Positions 45,470 through 55,559 of a stretch of 64,000 nucleotides of DNA are shown here, piece by piece. The translations under genes were made by a program, and so were the position numbers. The stretch lies in NCBI GenBank assembly GCA_016788065.1, contig JAEUTI010000051.1, forward strand, positions 108,000-171,999, given 5' to 3'. Numbering within the stretch: the first letter of the stretch is position 1; every line of letters begins with the position of its first letter. The DNA comes from Bacteroidia bacterium. GTDB lineage: Bacteria > Bacteroidota > Bacteroidia > AKYH767-A > OLB10. The notes beneath the pieces are model-generated. The model saw only the letters and a list, made by a program, of their open reading frames with translations, had not been told where the DNA came from and did no database searches.

Positions 45470-47878
45470 ATGAAAAAATTTGTATTCGTCTTCGCGCTGC
45501 TATTCCATTCAGCAATTTCTTTTTCCAACTACTGGCATCCCTATCCTATCAATGTTGTAATAGGGACAAATGGAACGCAGCAACGTCTTGAATTATCGGT
45601 TTGGGATTCGGTATTGGGATCATGGCAATATTATAATACACCTTTTTATAATTCAAGTATTGATACCACTTTTAGCTCCTCTGAAATAGTTGCTTTAAAA
45701 ACTTATTTTCCTCCCAACCTTTATGATCGCGACTCCATTTATGGCTTCATCACTTACGATCCGGTTTTGCACTTATTCAGACCCTATTTAAGTTCTAATC
45801 CTGACCCTGATGTACCGGGAGCTTCGGTATATGTGTATGATAACGTAGTTGAAATCATAGTCGAATGTTGCGAATTTTATGACCCTTGGAATGGTTCTTA
45901 CTATGATATTAGTGCACAAGCTTATATTTATGATATCAACCTACATGCATGGCAGGGAGGAGAGTTAGAATCAGGGTATGGTGCTGATAAAGCCAGCGTA
46001 AGTTTAAACCTTGGAATTGCAAGTTATATTACATTTGAATACAATAACCAAAATTGGAATCCGCGTGAAGGTGTCTTTTTTTACACCCCATCAATAGGCC
46101 AATTTAAAGGTGTTGGATTTTCAGATGCAGTGAATGGAATGTCTGGCAATCAGGATTTACTATATTGCCAATATCAACAATTCATTAACAATAACATCTC
46201 AGCCAATTGTGTTTATAGTCCACACTCCGGCACCTTTTATGGTTTTGTCAGATCAAGTCCAGGAATTGATTTGTTAAATGGAGGGATGACTTATCAATCT
46301 TACCCCGATTCAAATTTAAGTTATATTACTGTGTTCGATGACTTTTCAGGTGAAATGAAAATAGATTCAATTGATCACCCAATAACAAAAGTTAAAATTA
46401 AAAATCGGGTTGCAGCATATGTTGATACAACCGTTTCTCCATCGGTTGTACATTATCAGGTTTTCAGTCCAACACTTTATGATTGGGTAAAAGATTCCTC
46501 CCTCTCAACAAATGGCGTTTCAACTCTTAATATTATTGATGGGACAGTACACTGGACAGATAGTATAGGTAATCAATATAAAGCAGGGTACAATGATACT
46601 CTTGGTTGGGGAGCTTTCGATACTCCTTTGCAACTTATGTTTCAGGTCACTGACTTATTCCCGACCATGGGAGTCCCGCTTATTTTTGTGCGTGATTATT
46701 CTATTGGCACAGATAGTGCGCGTTTCCATTTTGGTGATGGTTATTCTACTACCTATAGTCAAGGATCCGCCTGGCATCAATACAAAATAAATGGTTCATA
46801 TGGTTCAACTGCAAATGATACTTTTAATATTTGCATGGAAACATTTACAGGATCTGGGATACAGACCGCATGTAGAGCTCATTCATTCACAACTCCTTTG
46901 CAAGGAGGAATAGCTGCTGCGACAACAAATATAATTTGCTCAGGCGATTCGGTATTATTAAATCTTTCAGGGCATAATGGGCCTATTAATTGGCAAAAAT
47001 TAGTCAGTTCAGGATGGGTAAATTTGACAGGGCCCGGAGCTAACTTAGATTCTGTCACAGTTCATCCTTCTGAGGAGACTTTCTACAGAGCAAAAATTGC
47101 GAACGGCACAGATGCTCCGGCATACTCCAATATATTAAGGGTTTATGTAATACCTTCAGTAATACCTGGTTTCGTCTCAGGCTTAACAACAGTTTGTAAG
47201 TATGAACAGGTTCAATATTCTGTAGATTCTATTCCGGGTGTGCTAAGCTATATCTGGAATTTACCTTCAGGTTGGACTGGAAGCTCAACATATTCTTCTA
47301 TTGTCGTTGTTCCGAATTCAAACGGCACAATTTCGGTCAGCGCCAATACTGTTTGCGGGACTACCTCACCACTAACAGTTAATTTATATGTGGAGTCCAT
47401 TGATACATCTTTAATTTTCGATAACCCATGGCTTTCTCCAATTAACTGGGTGGATTCCACTTCCTATTATTGGTTTGATTGCACTACGGGAGCAACAGTT
47501 GGAAATGGCTTTTACTTCGAACCATCACAGTCAGGATCTTATGCCTGTGTATTTCAATACAATGGCTGCACCGATACATCTTCCTGCTGGCAAATCATTC
47601 TCAGCGGAGTAGAAAGTTTAAATTCAAATGGAAATATTTCTGTTTCACCGAATCCTACAAACAGAAATATAAAAATTAAAGGCAATGAAATGACCCCCGG
47701 ATTTTATAAAATTAAACTGTCTGATGTGTACGGTCAATTGGTAACCGAACAGGATTATGTTTGTACCGGTAAAAATATGGAAACTGAAATTAATCTTTCA
47801 GAATTCTCTTCCGGAATTTTCTTTCTTCATATCGGTTCAAAATCCGGTTCCCGTGTTTTGAAGGTGGTGAAGGAGTAA
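45470..47878 (+). CDS. Secreted PKD/Ig-domain protein with T9SS sorting domain
   Basis: An 802-residue protein from ATG 45470; a TTG eight codons earlier would overlap the fragment. Signal peptide MKKFVFVFALLFHSAISFS. The N-terminal 380 residues are repeated beta units around YPINVVIG and YDPWNGSYYDISAQAYIYD without a recognised family. A PKD-like part (FHFGDGYSTTYSQGSAWHQY), an Ig-like part (GDSVLLNLSGHNGPINWQK) and a second PKD-like domain (VPGVLSYIWNLPSGWTG form) follow. The T9SS domain ends the chain (VSPNPTNRNIKIKG...VLKVVKE). Surface adhesion or a structural role is likely; no catalytic residues seen. Confidence 0.85.
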   Translation: MKKFVFVFALLFHSAISFSNYWHPYPINVVIGTNGTQQRLELSVWDSVLGSWQYYNTPFYNSSIDTTFSSSEIVALKTYFPPNLYDRDSIYGFITYDPVLHLFRPYLSSNPDPDVPGASVYVYDNVVEIIVECCEFYDPWNGSYYDISAQAYIYDINLHAWQGGELESGYGADKASVSLNLGIASYITFEYNNQNWNPREGVFFYTPSIGQFKGVGFSDAVNGMSGNQDLLYCQYQQFINNNISANCVYSPHSGTFYGFVRSSPGIDLLNGGMTYQSYPDSNLSYITVFDDFSGEMKIDSIDHPITKVKIKNRVAAYVDTTVSPSVVHYQVFSPTLYDWVKDSSLSTNGVSTLNIIDGTVHWTDSIGNQYKAGYNDTLGWGAFDTPLQLMFQVTDLFPTMGVPLIFVRDYSIGTDSARFHFGDGYSTTYSQGSAWHQYKINGSYGSTANDTFNICMETFTGSGIQTACRAHSFTTPLQGGIAAATTNIICSGDSVLLNLSGHNGPINWQKLVSSGWVNLTGPGANLDSVTVHPSEETFYRAKIANGTDAPAYSNILRVYVIPSVIPGFVSGLTTVCKYEQVQYSVDSIPGVLSYIWNLPSGWTGSSTYSSIVVVPNSNGTISVSANTVCGTTSPLTVNLYVESIDTSLIFDNPWLSPINWVDSTSYYWFDCTTGATVGNGFYFEPSQSGSYACVFQYNGCTDTSSCWQIILSGVESLNSNGNISVSPNPTNRNIKIKGNEMTPGFYKIKLSDVYGQLVTEQDYVCTGKNMETEINLSEFSSGIFFLHIGSKSGSRVLKVVKE

Positions 47879-47990
47879 CACTTTCCTTTTAATGACAAAT
47901 CATCTTCTTCTCATATTAAATACTGATTTTTATGGTTTTTGCTTTGAAATAACACTACAATTGACTTACATTTACTTGATTTTAAACTAA

Positions 47991-50768
47991 ATGGCAAATA
48001 TTTCTTATAAAAGATTCATGTTAAAAACAAATACTTTACTCCTACTTCTGATTATTGCCGTTACAAATGTTCATTCGCAGCCTAAATTATTAGGGAACAC
48101 ATCGAATGGAGGCAATCAGTTTGGATTGATATTTAAATATACTGCAGGTAATAATTCTTTCACGGAGACATACCGTCTGCAAGGAATTGCAGGATCAGGC
48201 CCACAAGAAGTGGTTCAGGTTGGAAATTATATTTACGGAGGAACATTTCAGGGAGGTGCATTTGCAAATGGAATTTTATACCGTTTTGAACCTGGAACCG
48301 GCATCTATAAAACTATTCATGATTTCAATTATTTGCAAGGCAGTCAATTTAAAGGTCGGCTGCTGCCGGCATCAAACGGAAAATTGTATGGCACAACCAT
48401 AAGTGGAGGTCTGAATTCTGCCGGGACTCTGTTCGAATTTGATCTAACTTCATATACTTATACTAAACTTATTGATTTTAATCAGTCAACTTCGGGTTCA
48501 ATGCCCACAGGTTATTTGATTCAGGCATCAAATGGAAAAATTTATGGGGTAGCCTCTTCGGGAGGACTATTCTCATCCGGATTATTTTCTGGAGGCACAA
48601 TTTTTGAATTTGACATTACAACAAATACACTCACTAAGCTACACGACTTTAATCAGGCCGGGGGAGATTACCCTGCTGGTGGACTTTTCGAAACACCATC
48701 AGGTACATTAATTGGAGTCACAAACACAGGTGGCATAAATGATTTTGGAGTAATTTATGAATTTGATGTAACTACCAATTCTTACTTTAAAAGGTATGAA
48801 TTTAACTACCAATCCGGGTATTATCCCTGGAGCACACCTATTAATTACTCTTCAACAAAACTCCTTGGCACAACAAGTAGTGGCGGAATAGGGGGAGGAA
48901 CTATTTACGAATATGATTACGCTAGTTATGCCTTCACTAAAAAATATGATTTTATCACTACAATGGGAGTTGCAAGTAATTCTTCATTGATTTTAGCTTC
49001 AAATGGCAAACTCTATGGCACCTTATCATCTGGGGGAACAAATAATCATGGAAGTTTATTTGAATATGACTACCTTACTAATATATGTCAATACAAATAC
49101 AATTTTAATTTAATTGCAGGAATTAATCCCAAAAGCGGATTTGTAGAATTTAGTCCCGGAAAATTGTACAGTTGTGCATCTCAAAGAGGAATTGCCTTGG
49201 GTGGAACTTTATTTGAATATGATTTTAATGCTAATACCTATTCTAAAAAACTTGACTTTTCATCCTCCGATGGTTCTAAATTCAACGGCCCATTGACATT
49301 GGCAGCAAATGGGAAATATTATGCAGGTACTTTTCATGGGGGGATTGACGATACAGGAGTTATTTTTGAATATGATTACACAACCAACAATTATGTTAAA
49401 AAAATAGAGCTGGTTGACACAACAGGGTTTTATGTCTTTGGCGCCCTAATTCACACTCCAAATCTAAAATTATACGGACATACCAAGTATGGTGGTGCAA
49501 ATAATCTGGGCACGTTGTTTGAATATGATTATGTTACCAATACCTACTTGAAAAAATTTGATTTTGATCAAATATCCGGAGGTAATCCATTAGCATCATT
49601 ATTATTTGCTTCAGACGGTTTTATTTATGGAACAACGACTAGTGGAGGAAATAACAGTCTTGGCACCCTTTTCCAATATGATTATGTATTAAATATCCTG
49701 ACTGTTAAACATCACTTCAGTTTAAACTACGGTTACGATTCCTATGGTGGCTTAATGGAAGCATCTAACGGCAAAATATATGGCATGACTAAAATGGGCG
49801 GCATTGATGATGCCGGAGTTCTTTTTGAATATAATCCGGTGTCAGGGCTATTCATCCTAAAATATGAATTTCAAGGTATAGTTGGTTCCTCCCCTGAAGG
49901 TTCATTAATTGAGACTGCTCCCGGGATACTCTATGGTATGACACGAGGAGGATCAAATGGGAATGGTGATATATTTGAATTCAATTATAATGCAGGAACA
50001 ATTGTACCTAAACATAATTTCAATAATACTGATGGAAAGGAGCCTTTAGGTTCTTTATTCAAGGCTTCAAATGGTATTTTATATGGAATGACATCAATCG
50101 GTGGCCTTTATAGCAGAGGAACGGTGTTTGAATATAATAATAATACCAATAGCTTCACCAAAAAGATGGATCTCGATATGGGCACTACAGGATGGTATCC
50201 TACTTCTTCTTTTATTGAAGTAGATTGTATTAATCCCATAATAACCGCTTCTGGCCCATTATCATTTTGTCAGGGCGATAGCGTGATTCTTTCCGTGAAT
50301 AGTGTTGGCGGTAGTAATATTCAATGGTACCGAAATGGTGCACCAATAGCCGGAGCTACAGGAGGTAACTATACTGCTAAATCTCCCGGGCGATATTACG
50401 TATCAGTCTCTGATCCTTACTGTGCTATCTCCGTCAATACTTCCATAATACGGGTCCGCATTCCCTGCCTTCCACCATTCGACAACCAGGACAAATTATC
50501 ATCAACATTCACCGATGCAGATATTTTTCTTAACTACGATTCGAAGCAACAACAATTTGAAATTATTGCAACCGATTTGATTACTGATACCTATAATTTA
50601 TTAGTTGCAGATGCAACCGGCCGCATATTAATAAACGAAAATTCCAGGATTTCAAATAATTCAATTTCCAGAAATATTGATTGCTCTGCTTTTGCCAAAG
50701 GTTTATACATTGTAAAGATAGTTGCAGGAGATAAAATTCTTTCACGAAAATTTGTAAAGGAGCGCTGA
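47991..50768 (+). CDS. GloVer-repeat secreted protein with degenerate T9SS domain
   Basis: A 925-residue protein with a signal peptide (cleavage after VHSQ, about residue 30; a second ATG at 48018 is also possible). Residues 35-735 carry about a dozen units of roughly 50 residues with the GloVer signature, such as GKLYGTTISGGLNSAGTLFEF and GILYGMTSIGGLYSRGTVFE, each followed by a strand TNTYLKKFDF. An Ig-like domain (745-815, GDSVILSVNSVGGSNIQWYRNG) comes next. The last 80 residues are like a T9SS domain (NLLVADATGRILIN...LSRKFVKER) but lack the usual YPNP start. The repeats probably form propellers. Function unknown. Confidence 0.87.
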   Translation: MANISYKRFMLKTNTLLLLLIIAVTNVHSQPKLLGNTSNGGNQFGLIFKYTAGNNSFTETYRLQGIAGSGPQEVVQVGNYIYGGTFQGGAFANGILYRFEPGTGIYKTIHDFNYLQGSQFKGRLLPASNGKLYGTTISGGLNSAGTLFEFDLTSYTYTKLIDFNQSTSGSMPTGYLIQASNGKIYGVASSGGLFSSGLFSGGTIFEFDITTNTLTKLHDFNQAGGDYPAGGLFETPSGTLIGVTNTGGINDFGVIYEFDVTTNSYFKRYEFNYQSGYYPWSTPINYSSTKLLGTTSSGGIGGGTIYEYDYASYAFTKKYDFITTMGVASNSSLILASNGKLYGTLSSGGTNNHGSLFEYDYLTNICQYKYNFNLIAGINPKSGFVEFSPGKLYSCASQRGIALGGTLFEYDFNANTYSKKLDFSSSDGSKFNGPLTLAANGKYYAGTFHGGIDDTGVIFEYDYTTNNYVKKIELVDTTGFYVFGALIHTPNLKLYGHTKYGGANNLGTLFEYDYVTNTYLKKFDFDQISGGNPLASLLFASDGFIYGTTTSGGNNSLGTLFQYDYVLNILTVKHHFSLNYGYDSYGGLMEASNGKIYGMTKMGGIDDAGVLFEYNPVSGLFILKYEFQGIVGSSPEGSLIETAPGILYGMTRGGSNGNGDIFEFNYNAGTIVPKHNFNNTDGKEPLGSLFKASNGILYGMTSIGGLYSRGTVFEYNNNTNSFTKKMDLDMGTTGWYPTSSFIEVDCINPIITASGPLSFCQGDSVILSVNSVGGSNIQWYRNGAPIAGATGGNYTAKSPGRYYVSVSDPYCAISVNTSIIRVRIPCLPPFDNQDKLSSTFTDADIFLNYDSKQQQFEIIATDLITDTYNLLVADATGRILINENSRISNNSISRNIDCSAFAKGLYIVKIVAGDKILSRKFVKER

Positions 50769-50808
50769 AATTTCTTTATATCAAAAAACTAGACATTTTA
50801 AAACAAGC

Positions 50809-50842
50809 GAGGATGTAACTAACTCCTGCTAGTTACATCCTC
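50809..50842. terminator. Convergent terminator
   Basis: A 12-bp perfect stem GAGGATGTAACT with complement and a 10-nt loop between two genes that converge on it (stops at 50768 and 50869). T-rich sequence follows weakly on both strands (CATATTTTT on plus, CGCTTGTTTT on minus). Confidence 0.8.
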
Positions 50843-50868
50843 ACATATTTTTAGTGAAAAATATTTAT

Positions 50869-51246
50869 TTACACAAACTTTTCACTAATAAATTCCACCA
50901 GACTTTCTTTGCTCATCTCATTTGAGGTGCTAAGTTTCGTAACTGTATTCTTGTATTGAGGAGTAGCAGCCAGATAATGCATGAATTGTTCCTGTGCAAC
51001 TCCGGTGCCTGTAAGGTGAAGCTCATCAACATTTTGCATGTGTGAAGTAATTTCCTTAAAAAATTTCATTTGAGAAGCTCTATCGGCATTGTTCGCTGTG
51101 TTTTCGCTGGAGTTGCTGGCACTCCCCTCCCCTTTTTCCTCGGCAATAACTATAAATTCTCCATTTCCCCCATTTACCCTACCTACAACAATGGCATGAT
51201 TAGAATTTAACCAAACACCAAATTGCTTTTTGAATTTTTCAGACAT
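50869..51246 (-). CDS. Small eRF1-like (baeRF-like) protein
   Basis: A 125-residue protein beginning FGVWLNSNHAIVVGRV and continuing with a Ser/Asn-rich low-complexity insert (residues 38-58) and FFKEITSHMQNVDELHLTGTGVAQEQF. The pattern of a short strand naming its own residue context, then a helix and a GxGxAxxxF strand, is that of bacterial eRF1-domain or host-attachment-like proteins often found near stress genes. Nucleolytic or ribosomal roles have been proposed for the wider family; I see no catalytic residues. Divergent from the FAD-Rieske gene. Confidence 0.6.
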   Translation of the reverse strand: MSEKFKKQFGVWLNSNHAIVVGRVNGGNGEFIVIAEEKGEGSASNSSENTANNADRASQMKFFKEITSHMQNVDELHLTGTGVAQEQFMHYLAATPQYKNTVTKLSTSNEMSKESLVEFISEKFV

Positions 51247-51472
51247 ATCGTTTTTTATTGTTCTACTATCAATTACCGATCCCCTTCTACTTACTTGATA
51301 GTTGTAGCTATACAGCCATCTTGATAACCACTCTCAGTTAAAATCAACCTGTTGACCGTTTTCAACAAGATGGGGAACATTTCATGGCTTTCCCACAATT
51401 TCAAAGCAAATTTCCAGTGGAACTGTTTTTGCATTGGTACTCTGACAAAAGGTTCTATAACAACAGAATACA

Positions 51473-53095
51473 ATGAAAACCAATAAAGAAACAGGTCAGG
51501 TAACCGCAGGCAGCCATATTAGTTACTGGACGGAAACCAGCCGGCAAAATAAATATACACCATTAACAATGGATACTGAAACCGACATACTCATCGTCGG
51601 TGGTGGAATAGCAGGTTTGAGTATTGCTTATGAATTGGTAAAAGAAGGAAGAAAGGTTATTGTTGTAGAAGATGGTATAATCGGAAGTGGAGAAACAGGT
51701 CGCACAAGTGCACATCTATCTGCAGTTCTTGATACCCGATATTTTGAACTACAAACAATTTACGGTAAAGAACAGACTAAGCTTATTGCTGCCAGCCACA
51801 TGAAAGCTATCGCCACTATTGAAGAAATAATAAAGGCTGAACTAATAGAATGTGATTTCAAAAGATTAAGTGGTCAGCTTTCTCTTCACGAAACCGATAA
51901 ACCTGAATCAATTGCCAAAGAATATCATGCAGCATTGGAATCTGGACTGGATGTAACATTTCAGGAATTCGTTTGCCACTTTAAAAATATTACCGGTCCC
52001 TGCCTTGAATTTAAAAATCAGGCATCATTTCATCCGTTAAAATACATTAACGGACTTGCAGATGCTATTTTAAAAAGAGGTGGAACAATATATACTTCCA
52101 CCCACGCTAAATCGATTGATAGTACCGGTGCGATCACAAGTGAAGGACATCGAATAAAAGCCAAACATATTGTTGTGGCAACAAATTCTCCTGTGAACAA
52201 TAAATATATGATGCACTTGCACCAATTCCCTTACAGAACTTATGTTATTGGAGCATTAATCAAAAAGGATTCAGTATGTGATGCTTTATTTTGGGATACA
52301 GGTGTGCAGAAAAAAGATGCTTCATTCCAGCCATATCACTATGTAAGACTAAGCGATTACAACAATGTATTCGACCTGTTGATTTGTGGTGGCGAGGATC
52401 ATCCTACAGGTTTGATTGAAGCCACTGATAATCCTGATGAAAAACTAAAATACAAAAAACTCATCCATTGGGCCAGTGAACGATTCCCAATTGAAAGTAT
52501 TGCCTATGAATGGTCTGGCCAGGTTCTATATTCTTACGATTCACTTGCGTTTATAGGCAAAAATCCATTCGATCATGGCAATATTTATATTGTTACAGGC
52601 GACTGCGGAAATGGTTTGACCTATGGTATCATGGCAGGTTCAATTATTCCCGATCTTATAAATGAAAAACCGAACCTGTTTGCTGATCTCTATAAACCTT
52701 CCAGATGCAAACTATTAAAAGCAGGTAAAGTATTTCTGGATGAGTTCATTAAGGGCTTAACCGATTACTACAAAAATAAAGATTCACAAATAGTTGACTC
52801 AATAGATTCCATAGCACCGGGTGACGGCAAAATAATTGAAATAGACGGTTCGAAGTATGCTGTCTCAAGAAATAATTATGAATGGCTCGATGTTGTTTCA
52901 GCGGAATGTACACATCTTGGCTGTGTTGTAAAGTGGAACAAGGATGAAAACAGCTGGGACTGCCCATGTCATGGTAGTCGCTTTACGCAAACAGGGATTG
53001 TAATTAACGGACCTGCAAATTCAAACTTGAATCATTATAAAATTAAAGCAACGGAATTTGATAAATATAAAACTCAAATAAAAGAAACGTTATGA
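51473..53095 (+). CDS. FAD-dependent oxidoreductase with C-terminal Rieske domain
   Basis: A 540-residue cytoplasmic flavoprotein. The DAO-type domain (35-410) begins [21 protein letters not shown] with the FAD loop, then an acidic residue in VVVED. Residues 455-530 form a Rieske [2Fe-2S] domain with CTHLGC (Cys479, His481, Cys484) and CPCHGS (Cys497, Cys499, His500). The family is widespread near stress genes; its physiological substrate is not known. It overlaps the DUF3606 gene by 4 nt (ATGA), so both belong to one transcript with the CinA-like gene. Confidence 0.93.
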   Translation: MKTNKETGQVTAGSHISYWTETSRQNKYTPLTMDTETDILIVGGGIAGLSIAYELVKEGRKVIVVEDGIIGSGETGRTSAHLSAVLDTRYFELQTIYGKEQTKLIAASHMKAIATIEEIIKAELIECDFKRLSGQLSLHETDKPESIAKEYHAALESGLDVTFQEFVCHFKNITGPCLEFKNQASFHPLKYINGLADAILKRGGTIYTSTHAKSIDSTGAITSEGHRIKAKHIVVATNSPVNNKYMMHLHQFPYRTYVIGALIKKDSVCDALFWDTGVQKKDASFQPYHYVRLSDYNNVFDLLICGGEDHPTGLIEATDNPDEKLKYKKLIHWASERFPIESIAYEWSGQVLYSYDSLAFIGKNPFDHGNIYIVTGDCGNGLTYGIMAGSIIPDLINEKPNLFADLYKPSRCKLLKAGKVFLDEFIKGLTDYYKNKDSQIVDSIDSIAPGDGKIIEIDGSKYAVSRNNYEWLDVVSAECTHLGCVVKWNKDENSWDCPCHGSRFTQTGIVINGPANSNLNHYKIKATEFDKYKTQIKETL

Positions 53096-53316
53096 ACCTA
53101 TTCTTAAACAAAGACCGGGAAATTAAACTTGATGATTTCTCGAAACTTCACGAGCTATCTAACAAATGGAATGTTTCGCTTAATGATCTTACACGTGCAA
53201 TTGTCGAAACAGGAAGCTTAAATATTAAACGACTTAAAGCACATATTAAAAATTCTAATAACAAATCCCGAGATTCTATAATATGGATGTATCAGGGAAT
53301 GCGAATCATTAGATAA
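53092..53316 (+). CDS. DUF3606-type small protein
   Basis: A 74-residue, lysine-rich protein with [39 protein letters not shown], the DUF3606 helix-turn-helix-like pattern (segregating Trp, a V-S-x-x-x-L turn and a G-S turn). It may bind nucleic acid, but no direct evidence. It overlaps the upstream gene by 4 nt and abuts the next, so it is co-translated. Such small proteins often accompany stress-response oxidoreductases in this phylum. Confidence 0.75.
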   Translation: MNLFLNKDREIKLDDFSKLHELSNKWNVSLNDLTRAIVETGSLNIKRLKAHIKNSNNKSRDSIIWMYQGMRIIR

Positions 53317-53325
53317 TTGCAGACA

Positions 53326-53793
53326 ATGGGTTTTAAAATGAATCCCTTTCTGAAAAAGGTCAGATCCAGGCATCTGAAATTGGCCTTTGCCGAAAGTATG
53401 ACATGTGGTCTGGTATCACATAAATTAAATACGATCAGAGGTACCGCAGATATATTTTCCGGATCAATTATATGTTATGATAAAAACGTGAAAATTTCAT
53501 TATTAAAAGTGTCCCCATTGTTAATAATCAAATATTCTCCGGTTTCAAAACAAGTTACTGAAATGCTTGCGCGGAATTTATCACATTTGATTAAAGCAAA
53601 CATATATGGTGCAATAACCGGATTAGCAACTTCGGACGCTGTAGCCCGACATCCCAAAGGAACTGTATTTTTATCAGTTTACAATGGCACTAAAGTAAAA
53701 ACTATTAAGAAGGTATTTCGTGGTACTCCGCTACAAATTAAGAAAAAAGCAGTTAAAGAAATGTTTCAATTGATAGATTCAGTAATTAAATAA
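53326..53793 (+). CDS. CinA C-terminal-like (PncC-like) protein
   Basis: A 155-residue protein from ATG 53326; earlier TTG 53317 and later ATG 53338 are alternatives. It matches the nicotinamide-nucleotide amidohydrolase fold: LAFAESMTCGLVSH, IFSGSIICYDKNVKISLL, AITGLATSDAVARHPKGTVFLSV. The canonical AESxTGG and TGIAGPxGG motifs are altered to AESMTCG and TGLATSDA, so activity may be lost or changed, though the Ser, the Lys of the YxxxxK element and the PKGTV end are kept. It is 9 nt from the DUF3606 gene and faces the next gene across 5 nt. Confidence 0.8.
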   Translation: MGFKMNPFLKKVRSRHLKLAFAESMTCGLVSHKLNTIRGTADIFSGSIICYDKNVKISLLKVSPLLIIKYSPVSKQVTEMLARNLSHLIKANIYGAITGLATSDAVARHPKGTVFLSVYNGTKVKTIKKVFRGTPLQIKKKAVKEMFQLIDSVIK

Positions 53794-53798
53794 TCCGA

Positions 53799-54158
53799 TT
53801 ACTTCCTATCAACAATCAAATCCTCCATGTTAATTTTTTTGTTGTGAACAACTAGATTTAAACTCTTTACAAAACGAAACAATTTAGTCCAGCTAATTGG
53901 TACTTTAAACTTCCGAACCCGCGTTTCGTCAGAATCAGAATCACTTTTAGGAGCTTCATTGTCTAAAGCATATACTGTAAGTATCGGTTTACTTCCCGAC
54001 ACGTAAAGTTTTAATGCAACCGGCTCAAATCTGTTAGTGTCTAATCCAGGAACAACCGTATCAAATAAACTTACTGATGTATCATCATAAAAATCCATTG
54101 ATGCAGATCCTGTTAAATCGTGTTCACGTGTTTCGAATGGTTGAGTTTGATTTTTCAT
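53799..54158 (-). CDS. Hypothetical protein with acidic insert
   Basis: A 119-residue soluble protein I do not recognise. It opens with a polar region (MKNQTQPFETREHDL), then strands FEPVALKLYVSGSKPILTVYALD, an acidic loop SDSDSDETR, and a helix WTKLFRFVKSLNLVV before a lysine-rich end. It faces the CinA-like gene tail to tail with 5 nt between stops. Small proteins of this kind recur in stress-gene neighbourhoods of Bacteroidota; that association is my only clue. Confidence 0.6.
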   Translation of the reverse strand: MKNQTQPFETREHDLTGSASMDFYDDTSVSLFDTVVPGLDTNRFEPVALKLYVSGSKPILTVYALDNEAPKSDSDSDETRVRKFKVPISWTKLFRFVKSLNLVVHNKKINMEDLIVDRK

Positions 54159-54451
54159 ATGTTATTTTATTAGTCATTTCCTACACATAAAAATTGATAC
54201 CAAACTCAATAAGTATTTGATTTGTCGTATATTACAAGTTTTGGTTTTGAGAATTGCGGAGATTTTTCCCTATAGAAATCGCACTAATCGCAAATGGATA
54301 CACACCATGAGCAACTACAGAAAAAATAAACATTAAATTAAAGTATGATTTCGATCTATCTTGGCGGGTATACAGATTCCTGGTGTAAAATGGCACAATT
54401 GTTCCATTATAATTTGATATATAAATACAGGATTATTAAAATCCGGAAATC

Positions 54452-55321
54452 ATGAAAAAGCAGAAATCAAAATCGAATCTCACCGATATTTCAAAAAGCG
54501 GTGAAAAGGGAAAAGAGAAATTTCAAAAACACCTTGATAAGCCATATATCAGTAAAAACTATATTGGAACCGACAAGTTACTGGATAAGGTTGCACTAAT
54601 TACAGGTGGAGATAGTGGCATTGGAAGAGCTATTGCTTTACACTACGCCAGAGAAGGAGCAAACATTGCAATAGTTTACCTTAAAAGTAATGAAGATGCA
54701 TTAGAAACTCAAAATCTGGTTGAAAATGAAGGTGTCAAATGCTCACTAATAAAAGGAGATATCAGTTCAGTAAAATTTTGCAAAATTGCCATTCAACAAA
54801 CATTTAAAAAATTTGGCAGAATAGACATCTTGGTTAATAATGCCGGAATGCACGAAGATTCCCCTTCGATCGAAGAAATCGAACCAGAACAAATTCAAAA
54901 GACTTTTGCAGTCAATACATTCCCATTATTTTATTTCACTCAGGCTGCACTTAAATACATGAAACCAGGAAGTACAATAATAAATACAGCATCCGTAGTT
55001 GCTTATCGGGGAAGCGATCATTTATTAGATTATTCCGCTTCAAAAGGTGCTGTAGTAACATTCACCCGTTCACTTGCACAAAATTTAGCGAAGAAAAAAA
55101 TCAGAGTTAATGGTGTAGCGCCTGGTCCAATCTGGACACCACTTGTTGTGCATGCGTTTACTAAATCGCATCTCGAAAAATTTGGTAAGGATACATACTT
55201 AAAAAGAGCCGGATATCCACAGGAAGTTGCTCCTGCTTATGTTTGGCTTGCAAGCAATGAAAGTTCATACATCACCGGGCAAATGATTCATGTAAATGGT
55301 GGTGAAATAATTAACGGCTAA
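54452..55321 (+). CDS. SDR-family oxidoreductase (YghA/YhdG-like)
   Basis: A 289-residue short-chain dehydrogenase with a lysine-rich 40-residue N-terminal extension ending LDKPYISKNYIGTDKLLDKVAL. The cofactor motif is TGGDSGIGRA, followed by NNAG, and the active site DYSASKGAV (Tyr and Lys). Extended N-termini of this kind occur in stress-induced SDRs such as YghA. The substrate is unknown. It is transcribed away from the hypothetical gene at 54158, with a 293-bp interval where I found no clear promoter. Confidence 0.9.
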   Translation: MKKQKSKSNLTDISKSGEKGKEKFQKHLDKPYISKNYIGTDKLLDKVALITGGDSGIGRAIALHYAREGANIAIVYLKSNEDALETQNLVENEGVKCSLIKGDISSVKFCKIAIQQTFKKFGRIDILVNNAGMHEDSPSIEEIEPEQIQKTFAVNTFPLFYFTQAALKYMKPGSTIINTASVVAYRGSDHLLDYSASKGAVVTFTRSLAQNLAKKKIRVNGVAPGPIWTPLVVHAFTKSHLEKFGKDTYLKRAGYPQEVAPAYVWLASNESSYITGQMIHVNGGEIING

Positions 55322-55328
55322 CAAAAAA

Positions 55329-55559
55329 TCAATAGAACTTTTTAAGTATTTCCTCCCTTTCCTGAGGGGGAACTGAAGGAATTTGCGGATTAAAAGGAGG
55401 TGGATTATCGATACGAGTTGGATCATTTTGTCCAGGCTCTTCAATTCGGGTAGGGTCAACTTTTGAAGGATCATTCGCTGGACCTGGTTTAGTAGGATCA
55501 GGATTATGATCAGGTTTTGCAGGAATGTCTTTTTCGGGTCTTTGTGGCTCTATTTGCAT
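55329..55559 (-). CDS. Small proline-rich repeat protein
   Basis: A 76-residue, Pro/Asp/Asn-rich protein with no hydrophobic segment. It includes near-repeats NPDPTKPGP, KVDPTRIEEPGQ, NDPTRIDNPPPFNP. The low-complexity sequence suggests a disordered linker or a protective peptide. It converges with the SDR gene across 7 nt. It is preceded by a leader hairpin at 55586-55611. The repeats and the regular reading frame argue for a real gene; the function is unknown. Confidence 0.55.
   Translation of the reverse strand: MQIEPQRPEKDIPAKPDHNPDPTKPGPANDPSKVDPTRIEEPGQNDPTRIDNPPPFNPQIPSVPPQEREEILKKFY

Noticed and set aside
51291..51473. Minus-strand 60-residue frame upstream of the FAD-Rieske gene
   Set aside because: It occupies the divergent promoter region and has no recognisable feature.
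54159..54451. Promoter for the SDR gene near TATAATTTG (54408-54416)
   Set aside because: It does not fit TAnnTTTG in register and no -33 element is at the right distance.
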